Both the position numbers and the translations under genes were made by a program. This document shows positions 9,101-19,161 of a DNA stretch of 39,128 nucleotides, in pieces. Position 1 is the stretch's first letter, and the number at the start of each line of letters is the position of its first letter. The notes under the pieces are model-generated. The model did no database searches, was not told the DNA's origin, and saw only the letters and a list, made by a program, of their open reading frames with translations. This stretch comes from an uncultured Pelagibacteraceae bacterium (GTDB lineage Bacteria; Pseudomonadota; Alphaproteobacteria; Pelagibacterales; AG-422-B15): assembly GCA_905182145.1 (NCBI GenBank), contig CAJJAN010000040.1, positions 1 to 39,128 on the forward strand. The letters are read 5' to 3'.

Positions 9101-10559
9101 CCATAGTATAACCAGCAGCAATCTTACGTTGTCTTAAGTTTTGAGAGTTAAATAGTGATGATTCTTTTTTAGAAGTAATTTGCTTATCTATACGAATAAT
9201 TTTTTTTACCCACTCATGATAAGGATGCTCATTTGCTAATTTGTCTTTTAAATCAAAGTTTTCGTATAATTTTCCTTCTTTTAAATTTACACCAATTATA
9301 TCTCCAGGCCCTAGTCTACCTTTATAAATTATTTCCTCTTCGTTAACTGGAACCATTCCTGTTTCTGATCCTGCAAAAATTAGATTGCTATCAGTTATTG
9401 TATACCTCATTGGTCGTAGACCGTTTCTATCCATTCCTCCTATTACCCATTCACCATCATACGCCGCAATAGCAGCAGGTCCGTCCCAAGGTTCAATTAC
9501 AGCATTAGCAAACTCATACATATTCCTGTGACTTTCTGGAATAAGTTTGCTTCGTTTTGACCAAGCTTCTGGCATTAAAAGAGTCTTCGTTAAAGGAGCT
9601 GATCTTCCAGCCCTAACAAACATTTCGAAAGCAGCATCTAATGCTGAAGAATCTGAACTTCCACGAACAATAATAGGTTTAATTTGATCACTATTTTCTC
9701 CAAACAGTTCTGAAGCAATTCTTGTTTCATGATTTCTCATCCAGTTAGTATTTCCTGAAATCGTATTAATTTCTCCATTATGTGCCAATGTTCTAAAAGG
9801 TTGAGCCAGTGCCCAGCTTGGAAAAGTGTTTGTAGAATACCTTTGGTGAAAGATTGAGAACGAAGAGATAAACCTATCATCTTCAAGATCAGGAAAGAAA
9901 GTTGATAAATGTTCTGCCAAGAACAATCCTTTATAAATAACAGTATTGAAGCTTAATGAACAAATATAAAATTCTGATATTTGCAAATTTAAAATTCTTT
10001 TCTCTATTTTACGTCTAATTAAAAATAACTCTTTATCAAGATCTTCTTCTTTTGATCGCTCAATATTATTTACAAACATGACCTGTTCAATTTCAGGTCT
10101 AGTAGAATTAGCTTTTCTGCCTAGAACGCTTGTATTTAAAGGCACCTGCCTCCATCCATAAATATAATATCCATGATTGAGTAATTCTGACTCAACAATT
10201 GTTCTACATTTTTCTAAGGCACTATAATCATTACGTGGAAGGAAAATCATCCCTATACCAAGATCGCCCTCCATAATTTCATGACCAGTCTTTTTAACTT
10301 CCTCTTCAAAAAATAATTTTGGAATTTCAACATGGATACCAGCGCCATCACCTGTTTTTCCATCCGCATCGACTGCACCACGATGCCAAACAGCTTTTAA
10401 TGCTTCAATTCCACTTATGACTACACGACGATTAGGAATACCATCTATAGAAGCTATAAAGCCTACTCCACAAGCATCATGTTCTTGTGATGGATGGTAA
10501 AGATTTGCATCCATTAAAGTTTTTTTATTTTTATTGTATCTTTCTAGCCAGCTTGTCAT
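6039..10559 (-). CDS. gltB: Glutamate synthase [NADPH] large chain
   Basis: DACGVGFIA glutaminase N-terminus after short propeptide; FMN domain; 3Fe-4S CIMVRQCHSNTCPVGVC; GXGXG-repeat C-terminus. 1506 aa. Confidence 0.97.
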   Translation of the reverse strand: MTSWLERYNKNKKTLMDANLYHPSQEHDACGVGFIASIDGIPNRRVVISGIEALKAVWHRGAVDADGKTGDGAGIHVEIPKLFFEEEVKKTGHEIMEGDLGIGMIFLPRNDYSALEKCRTIVESELLNHGYYIYGWRQVPLNTSVLGRKANSTRPEIEQVMFVNNIERSKEEDLDKELFLIRRKIEKRILNLQISEFYICSLSFNTVIYKGLFLAEHLSTFFPDLEDDRFISSFSIFHQRYSTNTFPSWALAQPFRTLAHNGEINTISGNTNWMRNHETRIASELFGENSDQIKPIIVRGSSDSSALDAAFEMFVRAGRSAPLTKTLLMPEAWSKRSKLIPESHRNMYEFANAVIEPWDGPAAIAAYDGEWVIGGMDRNGLRPMRYTITDSNLIFAGSETGMVPVNEEEIIYKGRLGPGDIIGVNLKEGKLYENFDLKDKLANEHPYHEWVKKIIRIDKQITSKKESSLFNSQNLRQRKIAAGYTMEELELILHPMVDEAKESTGSMGDDTPIAILSDKYRPLSHFFRQKFSQVTNPPIDSIREQSRMSLKTRFGNLRDVLDSNSYQESVFVMDSPVVTNSIFNKMLKFGKDESVTIDCCFPVKDTALKENIKRIQDEAEAAVLSGKQHIVLTDMNADSDNVSVPMILATAAVHSSLTRKGIRSFISLHIQSAECLDTHYFAVLIGVGATTVNPYLAQECIRERHSKGLFGDYSYEECVARFKKAVDQGLLKIMAKLGISVVSAYRGGFNFEVVGLSRSMVNEYFLGVQSRISGIGLSGIEHKIKELHKYAFSGDVATLPIGGIYRYRNGGEAHAYDGKLIHLLQAAVSKNSYDMFKTYSEAHKNFSPINIRDLLAFKSKKELQNINNVESITSIRKRFGSGSMSHGSLSKEAHETLAIAMNRIGGSSCSGEGGESIERSITRKNGDNANSRVKQVASARFGVTAEYLNNCEEIEIKISQGAKPGEGGQLPGFKVTAEIAKLRHSTIGVTLISPPPHHDIYSIEDLAQLIFDLKQINPNARVCVKLVASSGIGTIAAGVAKAKADIILISGHNGGTGASPQTSIKYAGIPWEMGLTEVNQVLTLNGLRQNVVLRTDGGIKTGRDVAIAALMGAEEFNLGTTSLVAMGCIMVRQCHSNTCPVGVCTQDDDLRERFSGTADKVVNLFSFIAEEVREIIAELGFTKLEEIIGRTDLLSQISRGSSHLDDLDLNSLLIQAEKDPEVKYFSHTGINDAGSTLDEKIILDASKFFDTGQKIELSYSVKNTDRTIGSKLSSFIYNKVKDSEINDDQITLNLSGSAGQSLGAFAVKGLTIKVEGDANDYVGKSLSGGKIVLRPDRNSKIKPKDNTILGNTCMYGATSGYLYASGHAGERFAVRNSGATTVVEGCGSNGCEYMTGGNVIILGQTGDNFGAGMTGGMAYIYDIDKKFKYRVNEETLIYQGIQSNYWENVLKNFITDHYNETGSLHAKKIIDNWESELSNFIQICPKEIVYSLKEPLIEKTREKKVT

Positions 10560-11995
10560 GATACTTTTTTTACACTTTCATTTTTTGCCTGAATAAAGCT
10601 ATGAATTGATTCTGCCACATCTCTTCCATCTCTAATTCCCCAGACTACTAAAGAAGCTCCTCTTACAATATCCCCAGCGGCAAAAACCCCTTCAATATCA
10701 GTCATCATTGATTTAAATTCTGTTTTTAAAGTACCCCATTTAGTGACTTTAAGCTCTTCAACACCAAACATCTTAGGAATATTTTCTGGATCGAAGCCTA
10801 ATGCTGTTATAACCATATCAGTCTTAATGTTATAATCAGCACCTTCAATTATTTCTGGAACTTGGCGACCAGATGAGTCTGGTTCACTTAATTGCATACG
10901 TGAACATAAAACTTCAGAAACATTTTCATTGCCTATAAAATCTTTAGGTGCAGATTTCCATAAAAATTCTACTCCTTCCTCTTCAGCGTTGAGAACTTCT
11001 CTTGCTGATCCAGGCATATTTTCCTTATCTCTTCTATACAAACATTTAACTGATTTTGCTTTTTGTCTAATACTTGTTCTAACACAATCCATGGCAGTAT
11101 CCCCACCCCCTATAACAACTATATTTTTACCTTCAGCATTAAGTTGTCCATTATCAAATGATGGAACTTCATCCCCTAGTCCTTTTTTATTAGAAGCAAT
11201 CAAAAAGTCTAAAGCAGGAACAATATTATAAAAATCTTTTTCTATACTAAGTTTTTTTGCCTTATACACACCAGTTGCAATTAAAACTGATTCATGTTTC
11301 AATTTTATATCTTCAAAGGATAGATCTTTTCCAATCTCAATATTAAAATTAAATTTTATACCACTATCCTCTAGGTACTTTGTTCGCCTTTGCACAATCT
11401 CCTTTTCCAGTTTAAAGCTTGGTATTCCATAAATTAATAATCCACCAGCTCTATCATAACGATCGTAAACTTCGATCTCATATCCTTGTTTTCTTAATTG
11501 CTCTGCTGCAGCTAAGCCAGCTGGGCCTGCTCCAATAATTCCAATAGACTCTTTTTTAACTTGATGAGGTAATAATTGAATTGGTTTAATCCAATCATTT
11601 TCAAATGCGGTATCAGTTATATATTTTTCCACAGAACCAATAGTTACCGCTCCATGTCCAGATTGTTCAATAACACAATTTCCTTCACACAATCGATCTT
11701 GAGGACAAATCCTTCCACAGACTTCAGGCATATTGTTTGTACTAGCTGAAAGATGATAAGCTTCCTCCAAGCGATCCTCTGCCGCCAGTTTTAGCCAATC
11801 AGGAATATGATTATGCAAAGGACAATGTACTGTGCAGTATGGAACTCCACATTGCGAACAACGACTAGATTGCTCAACCGCTTTATTCTTTATATAACCT
11901 TCATAAATTTCCTTGAACTTTTTCTTCCTAAGCTTTGCATCTTCTTTAACAGGATAAGCTTGGGGTAAGTCTATGAATTTAAGCATTTTTGCCAT
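10556..11995 (-). CDS. gltD: Glutamate synthase small subunit
   Basis: Cys clusters CSQCGVPYCTVHCPLHN and CGRICPQDRLCEGNC; FAD/NAD motifs GIIGAGPAGLAAAEQLRKQGY and VVIGGGDTAMDCVRTSIRQ. Confidence 0.96.
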   Translation of the reverse strand: MAKMLKFIDLPQAYPVKEDAKLRKKKFKEIYEGYIKNKAVEQSSRCSQCGVPYCTVHCPLHNHIPDWLKLAAEDRLEEAYHLSASTNNMPEVCGRICPQDRLCEGNCVIEQSGHGAVTIGSVEKYITDTAFENDWIKPIQLLPHQVKKESIGIIGAGPAGLAAAEQLRKQGYEIEVYDRYDRAGGLLIYGIPSFKLEKEIVQRRTKYLEDSGIKFNFNIEIGKDLSFEDIKLKHESVLIATGVYKAKKLSIEKDFYNIVPALDFLIASNKKGLGDEVPSFDNGQLNAEGKNIVVIGGGDTAMDCVRTSIRQKAKSVKCLYRRDKENMPGSAREVLNAEEEGVEFLWKSAPKDFIGNENVSEVLCSRMQLSEPDSSGRQVPEIIEGADYNIKTDMVITALGFDPENIPKMFGVEELKVTKWGTLKTEFKSMMTDIEGVFAAGDIVRGASLVVWGIRDGRDVAESIHSFIQAKNESVKKVS

Positions 11996-12157
11996 ATTAT
12001 GTCAGTATCTATTACTTATTTTTTTAATAATTAAATTTAATATGATAACATCACATAATTATATTATTAAAACAAGTCAGTATTATTGACATAGTTTTAA
12101 TATATTTATATAAAATCTTCTAAAATTAGGTAAAAAAGTAATAATATAAAAAAATAT

Positions 12158-12973
12158 ATGCCAATATTACCAATTATAATTTTAGGAATCATTCAAGGAA
12201 TCACCGAATTTCTTCCAATTAGCTCCTCTGCCCATCTTATTATAGCTCCGTATTTATTTAATTTTGAGAATCAAGGCTTAGTTATTGATGTTTGTCTTCA
12301 CATTGGAACCCTTTTAGCCGTTATTTTTTACTTTAAAAAAGAAGTTTTTGATTACTTTATGGCCATCCCAAAACTCTTTAACTCAGATAGTAATCAAGAA
12401 ACTAGGAATTTAAAAAATCTTATTATAGCTACTATTCCAATTGTGTTTGTTGGTGGATTGATATTTTTATTAGACTTAACTCATCTTTTAAGAAATTTTC
12501 AAGTAATAGGCCTTGCAACTATTTTTTTTGGAATACTATTATATTTTGCAGACATAAAGAGTCATAAAATCAATACTACAAATAAACCTAATGAATTATC
12601 TAAAATAAGTTTTAAAAAAGTTTTTATCATAGGTTGCTCACAAATATTAGCAATTATACCAGGCACAAGTAGGGCTGGAATAATTTATACTACAAGTAGA
12701 TTTTATAAAGTCTCTAGGGTTGAAGCAGCTAAATTTTCAATGTTGTTATCTATACCAACAATTTTAATATCTTCATTTATTCCATTGATTGAGATTATTG
12801 ATAAAAAGGATGTAACTTTTACTGGTGATGCAATAGCCGCTATTTTGGTATCTTTCATTACTGCTATGTTTGCAATAAACTTTTTAATTAAATGGGTGTC
12901 AAACCATACAATGCTTCCATTTGTAATTTATAGAATAATCCTTGGATCAATAATTCTAATTCTTGCTAACTAA
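12158..12973 (+). CDS. uppP: Undecaprenyl-diphosphatase
   Basis: GIIQGITEFLPISSSAHL and IPGTSRAGIIYTTSRF (BacA/UppP motifs); polytopic. Confidence 0.95.
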   Translation: MPILPIIILGIIQGITEFLPISSSAHLIIAPYLFNFENQGLVIDVCLHIGTLLAVIFYFKKEVFDYFMAIPKLFNSDSNQETRNLKNLIIATIPIVFVGGLIFLLDLTHLLRNFQVIGLATIFFGILLYFADIKSHKINTTNKPNELSKISFKKVFIIGCSQILAIIPGTSRAGIIYTTSRFYKVSRVEAAKFSMLLSIPTILISSFIPLIEIIDKKDVTFTGDAIAAILVSFITAMFAINFLIKWVSNHTMLPFVIYRIILGSIILILAN

Positions 12974-13872
12974 AGATACGTTGGAACTATGGAGTAAGGA
13001 GATTTAGGTTCAATACCTAACGATGTTATTTCTTCATAAGTGCCACTAATGATATTATCAATTTTCAAAGCTTTTACTAAGTCTGAAGTTATAATAGGAT
13101 TAGGAAGAAGTTGAATAAACTTTGCCATCACTGAGGCAGTGAAAATTGGTGCAGGAATTAATAGCCTTTTAATTTTTAGTTCCTTTAAAATAAATTGATA
13201 TACTTCCTTCATAGTCATTATATCTGGACCTCCAAATTCAAAAATTTTACCCTTGTGACTATCATCTTCAAATATTTTAATTATTCCATTAACAAGATCA
13301 TTTATATAAACAGGCTGAAATTTATTTTTTCCGCCTCCAAATAGTGGAATAACTGGGCTAAGTTTTAAAAGCTTTGCTTGCACATTAAAAAACCCATCCT
13401 CTGGACCAAAAACAATTGATGGACGAATTATACTCACATCATTGAAATTATCTTTTAATGCAAGTTCACCCTCACCTTTAGTTTTCTGATAGTTAATATT
13501 ACTTTTAATATCCGCACCAATTGACGAAATATGAATTAAGCGTTTAATATTATATTTTTTTGATAGTTTTCCAATATTGCTTGGCCCAATAACATGAGCT
13601 TGCTGATATTTATTTTTAGAATTTTCAGCTAATACACCTACTAAATTAATAATAATGTCTGAAGACTCAAAATAACTTTCAATTGAATTACTTTTTGTTA
13701 TGTCACCATACTTAATATCAAGTTGGCCAATATTGGCCATAGATCTTAAATTTCCTCTTAAATATGGATTTCTACATATGGCCTTAACAATATAGCCTTT
13801 TTGTAAAAGCTCAAAAATTAGGCTTTTACCTATAAATCCTGCTCCAAATATAGTTATTACTTTATTATTCAT
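12970..13872 (-). CDS. Complex I NDUFA9-subunit-like NAD(P)-binding protein
   Basis: ITIFGAGFIGKSLIFELLQKGYIVKAICRNP, RPSIVFGPEDGFFN, PVYINDLVNGI; typical atypical-SDR5. Confidence 0.82.
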   Translation of the reverse strand: MNNKVITIFGAGFIGKSLIFELLQKGYIVKAICRNPYLRGNLRSMANIGQLDIKYGDITKSNSIESYFESSDIIINLVGVLAENSKNKYQQAHVIGPSNIGKLSKKYNIKRLIHISSIGADIKSNINYQKTKGEGELALKDNFNDVSIIRPSIVFGPEDGFFNVQAKLLKLSPVIPLFGGGKNKFQPVYINDLVNGIIKIFEDDSHKGKIFEFGGPDIMTMKEVYQFILKELKIKRLLIPAPIFTASVMAKFIQLLPNPIITSDLVKALKIDNIISGTYEEITSLGIEPKSPYSIVPTYL

Positions 13873-13938
13873 TTTTTAATTGTTTTGATGATATATACTC
13901 TTTTAAATTATTCTACCAAATAGGCTAATTACTCAACA

Positions 13939-14556
13939 ATGCAAACACATTTATACAAAAATGATCTTCCTGATCATGTTACTTTTGGTGACATTATAGC
14001 AATTGATACTGAGGCAATGGGCTTGGATCCTGCTAGAGATAGATTATGCCTAATACAGATGTATGATGGAGAAGGTGATTGTCATTTAGTTCAATTTGAT
14101 GGCTTTGATTATGATAGTCCAAACTTACAAAAAATTCTTGATGATAAAAGTAAAATTAAGATCTTTCACTATGCTCGATTTGACATGGCCGCAATAAAAT
14201 ATGCTCTTGGAGTTAGTTTAGATAATATTTATTGCACCAAAATTGCAAGTAAGATTGCTCGAACTTATACAAATTCACATGGTCTTAAGGATATCTGCAA
14301 AGAACTCTTAGACGTAGAAATATCTAAAAAGAAGCAAAGTAGCGATTGGGGAAACATAGCCCTTTCAAAAGAACAAGTCACTTATGCAGCAAATGATGTA
14401 GCTCACCTTCACAATATAAGAATCAAACTAAATGAAATATTGGAACGTGAAAAAAGATTTGAATTAGCTGATGCTTGTTTTAAATTTCTGCCAACTCGAG
14501 TTGAGTTAGATTTAAAGGGCTGGGTTGATAAAGATATATTCTCACATTCATCATAA
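13939..14556 (+). CDS. rnd: Ribonuclease D-type 3'-5' exonuclease (short form without HRDC)
   Basis: DEDD motifs IAIDTEAMGLD, FHYARFDMAAI, YAANDVAHL. Confidence 0.88.
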   Translation: MQTHLYKNDLPDHVTFGDIIAIDTEAMGLDPARDRLCLIQMYDGEGDCHLVQFDGFDYDSPNLQKILDDKSKIKIFHYARFDMAAIKYALGVSLDNIYCTKIASKIARTYTNSHGLKDICKELLDVEISKKKQSSDWGNIALSKEQVTYAANDVAHLHNIRIKLNEILEREKRFELADACFKFLPTRVELDLKGWVDKDIFSHSS

Positions 14557-14561
14557 TATTT

Positions 14562-15521
14562 ATGGAAAATAAACTTATTGTTAAAACTGCTAATGATGTT
14601 TTAAAAACTGAGTTAAATGGAATTCAAAAATTATCAAAAATTTTAAATAGTGATTTTTCAAATATTATAAATAAGTTATCAAAAGTTAGAGGTAGAGTAA
14701 TATTTACAGGCATTGGTAAATCAGGTCATATTGCAAAAAAAATATCGAGTACAATGAGTTCAACTGGTACTCCCTCACAGTTTTGCCATTCAACTGAAAT
14801 GTCTCATGGTGATTTAGGTATTATCTCAAAAAATGATATTGTTATAATAATATCAAATTCAGGAAATAGTATAGAACTTGAAGGTGTAGTTAATTTTTGT
14901 AAAAAACATAAAATATTTTCTATAGGAATTTCTTCTGCTAAAAATAGTAATCTAAGCAAATCAGTTAACATGAGCTTGATTGTTCCATCGGCTGATGAAG
15001 CTTGTGCAATTGGCTTGGCGCCAACAACCTCCACTACGATGACATTGGTCTTAGGAGATATTATTTGTGTAAGTCTGATGAAGAAAAAGAAGTTTTCGAC
15101 TAAAGAATATAGAAATATTCACCCTGGTGGAAGTCTAGGAGAAAGCCTAATCCAAGTAAAAAAAATAATGCACACTGGAAAGAAATTACCATTAATAGAC
15201 GAAAATGCATCAATGAAAGATGCTGTTTTAGAGATAACTAAAAAATCTTTTGGGCACGTTGGCGTAATTAATAAGGCAAAAAAAATTATAGGTATAGTAA
15301 CTGACGGAGACCTCAGAAGATCAATAAATAATAATTTATTAGATAAAAAAGTTAAACTGGTAATGAAGTCACCCCCACTATTAATTAAAGAAGATGAATT
15401 ATGCTCAGATGCACTTGAATTGATGAATAGCAAAAAAATATCTTGCCTGTTTATTGAGAAAAATCAAAAGCCAATTGGAATAATTCACATTCATGATTGT
15501 TTAAAAATTAATAAACATTAA
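14562..15521 (+). CDS. kdsD: KpsF/GutQ family arabinose-5-phosphate isomerase (SIS + CBS domains)
   Basis: GIGKSGHIAKKISSTMSSTGTPSQFCHSTEMSHGDLG; two C-terminal CBS domains; located upstream of lptCAB. Confidence 0.92.
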   Translation: MENKLIVKTANDVLKTELNGIQKLSKILNSDFSNIINKLSKVRGRVIFTGIGKSGHIAKKISSTMSSTGTPSQFCHSTEMSHGDLGIISKNDIVIIISNSGNSIELEGVVNFCKKHKIFSIGISSAKNSNLSKSVNMSLIVPSADEACAIGLAPTTSTTMTLVLGDIICVSLMKKKKFSTKEYRNIHPGGSLGESLIQVKKIMHTGKKLPLIDENASMKDAVLEITKKSFGHVGVINKAKKIIGIVTDGDLRRSINNNLLDKKVKLVMKSPPLLIKEDELCSDALELMNSKKISCLFIEKNQKPIGIIHIHDCLKINKH

Positions 15522-15536
15522 ATAATACTAAGTATT

Positions 15537-16091
15537 ATGAGAAAATACTTGAACAAAATAATTATAATTATTTTATTAATAATTCTAAGCTTAATTGTAT
15601 TAAATTATTTTAATAATGATTCAAAAATGCTTGAAACCAAAGTTAATAATTTAAAAGAAATATCAACTCCTGGAACAATTGAAATATCAAATCCTGTTTT
15701 TAAAAATAAAGGGTTAAATACAAATCCTTATGAAATTATTGCCAAAAAAGGAATTCAAATTAAAAATAATATAGAGCTTTATGAAGTTTTAGGGAAATTT
15801 ACAAATGACAATGGTGAGATAGTTTATGTTAAAGCTGATAAGGGTCTCTATAATCAAATTAATCAAACAATAGAACTGATAGATAATGTTACAATTTATG
15901 ATGACATGGAAAATAAAACTTCAGCAAAGTTTGCCATAATAGACATAGATAATAAAAAAATGAATTTTATAGATGAGGTTATCTCAGTATCAGATACCTC
16001 AATAATTAAGTCTAACTCATCTGTAGTAGATGAAAAAAATAATACTATAGTGTATTCAGGTAATGTTAGGGTAAAAGTTAAAGATAGATGA
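15537..16091 (+). CDS. lptC: LPS export ABC transporter periplasmic protein LptC
   Basis: N-terminal TM anchor plus beta-jellyroll-like sequence; syntenic position kdsD-lptC-lptA-lptB. Confidence 0.8.
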   Translation: MRKYLNKIIIIILLIILSLIVLNYFNNDSKMLETKVNNLKEISTPGTIEISNPVFKNKGLNTNPYEIIAKKGIQIKNNIELYEVLGKFTNDNGEIVYVKADKGLYNQINQTIELIDNVTIYDDMENKTSAKFAIIDIDNKKMNFIDEVISVSDTSIIKSNSSVVDEKNNTIVYSGNVRVKVKDR

Positions 16092-16537
16092 AATCAATTT
16101 ATTTCGTATTTATTATTTTTTTAAACACAAATGTTTTTAGTGAAGAAAAAAATGATAATTATTTTTATATAGATTCAGATAAATTGATCATCAAAGAAAA
16201 TCTACTTATATCAGAATTCATTGGCAATGCTTACGCAAGAAATGTTGAAAATCATTTTTGGGGCAATAAAATTTTAGTAAATTATGATAATGATAAAAAG
16301 ATTAAATTAATCACAATAATTGGAAATGTAAAAATTGTACGACCCAATGAAGAAATATTTGGTGATAAAGCTATATATGACCCAAAATTAGAAAAAATTA
16401 AAATCAGTGGTAATGTTTCAATAATACAAAATGGCAATATATTGAATGGTAGTGAATTAATTGTAGATTTAATCAATTCAACAAGTATTATCGAAGGAAA
16501 TAATAATAAACAAGTTTCTGTTAAAGTAGCAAAATAA
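16088..16537 (+). CDS. lptA: LPS transport periplasmic protein LptA/OstA
   Basis: Signal peptide, OstA-like repeats (FIGNAYARNVENHFWGNKILV...GDKAIYDPKLEKIKISGNVSIIQNGNILNGSELIVDL); synteny. Confidence 0.85.
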   Translation: MKSIYFVFIIFLNTNVFSEEKNDNYFYIDSDKLIIKENLLISEFIGNAYARNVENHFWGNKILVNYDNDKKIKLITIIGNVKIVRPNEEIFGDKAIYDPKLEKIKISGNVSIIQNGNILNGSELIVDLINSTSIIEGNNNKQVSVKVAK

Positions 16538-16539
16538 AA

Positions 16540-17286
16540 ATGAAGCCTAAATTAATATCATCAAATAATGGTTTAGTTGTAAAAAACTTAAGAAAATCTC
16601 TCTCTGAAAAAACTATTGTAAGGGATGTGTCTCTTCATGTTCAAAGAGGTCAAACTATTGGTTTATTAGGTCCAAATGGTGCAGGTAAAACTACTACTTT
16701 TTATATGATAATGGGATTGATCCAGCCTGATAGTGGTGAAATTAATTTAGATGATTGTAATATTGTATCATTGCCAATGCACGAACGAGCAAAACTTGGG
16801 ATTGGCTACTTGCCACAGCAACCCTCTATATTTAGAGGCTTATCAGTAGAAGATAATATTATGTCAATTCTTGAAACAAAAAAATATAGCATGGAACAAA
16901 TGCAAAATAATTTAGAAGAATTATTGACTGAATTTTCCCTTACTCATCTTAGAAGAGCGATGCCATATATGTTAAGTGGAGGTGAGAGACGAAGAACAGA
17001 AATCGCAAGATGTTTAGCTGCAGATCCAAAATTAATACTAATGGACGAACCAACAGCAGGTGTGGATCCCATAGGTATTAGTGATATTAAAAATTTAATA
17101 AAACAACTTATTAAAAGAAATATTGGTGTACTTATTACAGATCATAATGTTCGTGAAGTGCTGGATATTTGTGATTATTCATATGTAATGCACTCAGGTG
17201 AAATTATAGCAGAGGGCGATAGCAATAAAATTATAGGTAATAAAGAAGCTAGAAAACTATATCTAGGAGATACATTTAAAGTATAG
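16540..17286 (+). CDS. lptB: LPS export ABC transporter ATP-binding protein
   Basis: Walker A GPNGAGKTT, signature LSGGERRRTEIARCLA, Walker B LILMDEPTAGVDP; LptB-specific context. Confidence 0.95.
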   Translation: MKPKLISSNNGLVVKNLRKSLSEKTIVRDVSLHVQRGQTIGLLGPNGAGKTTTFYMIMGLIQPDSGEINLDDCNIVSLPMHERAKLGIGYLPQQPSIFRGLSVEDNIMSILETKKYSMEQMQNNLEELLTEFSLTHLRRAMPYMLSGGERRRTEIARCLAADPKLILMDEPTAGVDPIGISDIKNLIKQLIKRNIGVLITDHNVREVLDICDYSYVMHSGEIIAEGDSNKIIGNKEARKLYLGDTFKV

Positions 17287-17291
17287 CTCTT

Positions 17292-17367
17292 TGGTGGAGC
17301 TAATCGGGATCGAACCGATGACCTCATCACTGCCAGCGATGCGCTCTCCCAGCTGAGCTATAGCCCC
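17292..17367 (-). tRNA. tRNA-Ala (anticodon GGC), CCA encoded
   Basis: Reverse complement GGGGCTATAGCTCAGCTGGGAGAGCGCATCGCTGGCAGTGATGAGGTCATCGGTTCGATCCCGATTAGCTCCACCA folds as a cloverleaf; anticodon loop CTGGCAG. Confidence 0.96.
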
Positions 17368-17375
17368 TAATAAAA

Positions 17376-17756
17376 CTATTCGTCTTCGTCTATTGGAACC
17401 GATACAGAATCTTCAATATTTAAATCATCATCCTCATTATCAATAACACCTAAATCATCATCGGCATCATTTAGGCTGATAGTTTCATCATCACTTATAT
17501 TTTCTGTTTCATCATCTAATATGTCTACATCTGTCATTGATTCAGTTGCGTCATCACCAACTAAATTGCCTACTTCTTCTGCATCAAGATTATCTTCATG
17601 AACTTTTTTTGCGTCAGATCCATATTGCAACATTTCATTTAAGGCTATAAATACGCCACATCCAGTACATTCAACGGGATATTTTTTATTTAAATCGTAG
17701 AATTTAGAGCTACACTCTGGACAAACAATTTTTTTACCCCATTCTGGTTTAGGCAT
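17376..17756 (-). CDS. TIGR02300 (FYDLN acid) family protein
   Basis: MPKPEWGKKIVCPECSSKFYDLNKKYPVECTGCG followed by long Asp/Glu-rich tail. Confidence 0.92.
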   Translation of the reverse strand: MPKPEWGKKIVCPECSSKFYDLNKKYPVECTGCGVFIALNEMLQYGSDAKKVHEDNLDAEEVGNLVGDDATESMTDVDILDDETENISDDETISLNDADDDLGVIDNEDDDLNIEDSVSVPIDEDE

Positions 17757-17856
17757 ATGACTTTTTTTACTCCAAATTTTTTTGTTAAATAATAGATCTT
17801 TAATATATATTGTATAATGTGAATATTATTAATACTCAATATTTTAAGTTCTAAAT

Positions 17857-19161
17857 TTGACAATACAAGCAAAATATAAATTAAAAGGATCACTTAACAT
17901 AAGTGGTGATAAATCGATATCTCATCGATCGGTTATAATGGGAGCAATGTCTATTGGAGAGACTAAGATTTATAATTTACTTGAGTCAAAAGATATACTT
18001 AGCACCGTAAGTATTTTGAGAAAACTAGGCGTTAAGATTAAAAAGAAAAAAGATAGCTGGACTGTAAATGGTGTTGGTACAGGCGGTTTTAAGCAGCCTA
18101 ATCAGGTTTTAGATGCTGGTAATTCTGGAACAACTTCACGTCTAATGTTTGGCGCTGTAGCAACAAACCCAATTTTATGTTCTTTTACGGGAGACCGTTC
18201 ATTAAGTGGCCGACCTATGCTAAGAGTAACTGAATTTTTAAAAAATATTGGAGCTAAAACAACTTTAACTAAAGGTAATTACTTACCATTGTCTATTGAG
18301 GGCAATTTAAATTCTTTGCCAATAAAGCATATTATTACTAAGCCATCTGCACAGATTAAATCAAGTATAATGCTAGCTGCTTTGAATATTTCAGGTCAAA
18401 CAACAATTGTTGAAAACCAATCAACTCGAGATCATACAGAAATTTTATTTAAATATTTAAAAATAAATTTCAAATCAGAAAAATACAGAAATGGAAAAAC
18501 TAAGTTAAAGATCATGGGGCCAGCTGAAATTAAGGCTAAAGATATTTACGTTGCCTCTGATCCCTCATCAGCAGCATTTTTTACTGTAGGTGCTCTTATT
18601 ATACCTGGCTCAAACATTGAAATAAAAAATGTATGTCTCAATAAAACTAGAGTTGCTTATATCAATATTCTAAAAAAAATGGGTGGTAAAATTCAAATTA
18701 AAAAAACTGGTAAAATGTCAGGCGAGATAGTTGGCAATATTAAGGTTAGATATAGTAAGTTAAAATCAATTGTTATTCCAAAAAAGCTAGCTCCTTATCT
18801 TATTGATGAATATCCAATTTTAGCTATAGCTGCCTCACAAGCAAAGGGTACTACTATCATGAAAGGTCTTGCTGAATTAAGGTTTAAAGAAAGTGATAGA
18901 TTAAGAAGCATACATGAAAATCTATTAAATTCTGGTATTGATACAAATATTATGAAAGATGATTTAATAATAAATGGATCAACTAATGAGATTAATGGTG
19001 GCAATAAGATTAACAGCTTTCATGACCATAGGATTGCAATGTCATTTTCTATATTGAACTTAATTTGTAAAAAACCTCTAAAAATTAATAATCTAAAATG
19101 TATTGACATAAGTTATCCTAAATTCAATCAAGATTTAAAAAGTATATTATTGAATGCATAA
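17857..19161 (+). CDS. aroA: 3-phosphoshikimate 1-carboxyvinyltransferase (TTG start)
   Basis: GDKSISHRSVIMGAMS, LDAGNSGTTSRLMFG, GDRSLSGRPM, KESDRL, HDHRIAMS. Confidence 0.95.
   Translation: MTIQAKYKLKGSLNISGDKSISHRSVIMGAMSIGETKIYNLLESKDILSTVSILRKLGVKIKKKKDSWTVNGVGTGGFKQPNQVLDAGNSGTTSRLMFGAVATNPILCSFTGDRSLSGRPMLRVTEFLKNIGAKTTLTKGNYLPLSIEGNLNSLPIKHIITKPSAQIKSSIMLAALNISGQTTIVENQSTRDHTEILFKYLKINFKSEKYRNGKTKLKIMGPAEIKAKDIYVASDPSSAAFFTVGALIIPGSNIEIKNVCLNKTRVAYINILKKMGGKIQIKKTGKMSGEIVGNIKVRYSKLKSIVIPKKLAPYLIDEYPILAIAASQAKGTTIMKGLAELRFKESDRLRSIHENLLNSGIDTNIMKDDLIINGSTNEINGGNKINSFHDHRIAMSFSILNLICKKPLKINNLKCIDISYPKFNQDLKSILLNA

Noticed and set aside
10929-11231. ORF on + strand, 100 aa
   Set aside because: Antisense to gltD.
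14804-15433. ORFs 14804-15034 and 15119-15433 (-)
   Set aside because: Antisense to kdsD; no motif.
17376-17756. Acidic repeat tail of the FYDLN protein as a novel low-complexity domain
   Set aside because: Asp/Glu-rich tail is a known hallmark of the TIGR02300 family.
17690-17893. ORF 17690-17893 (-), 67 aa
   Set aside because: Overlaps FYDLN-acid gene start and aroA start; translation is an out-of-frame shadow of the zinc-ribbon gene.
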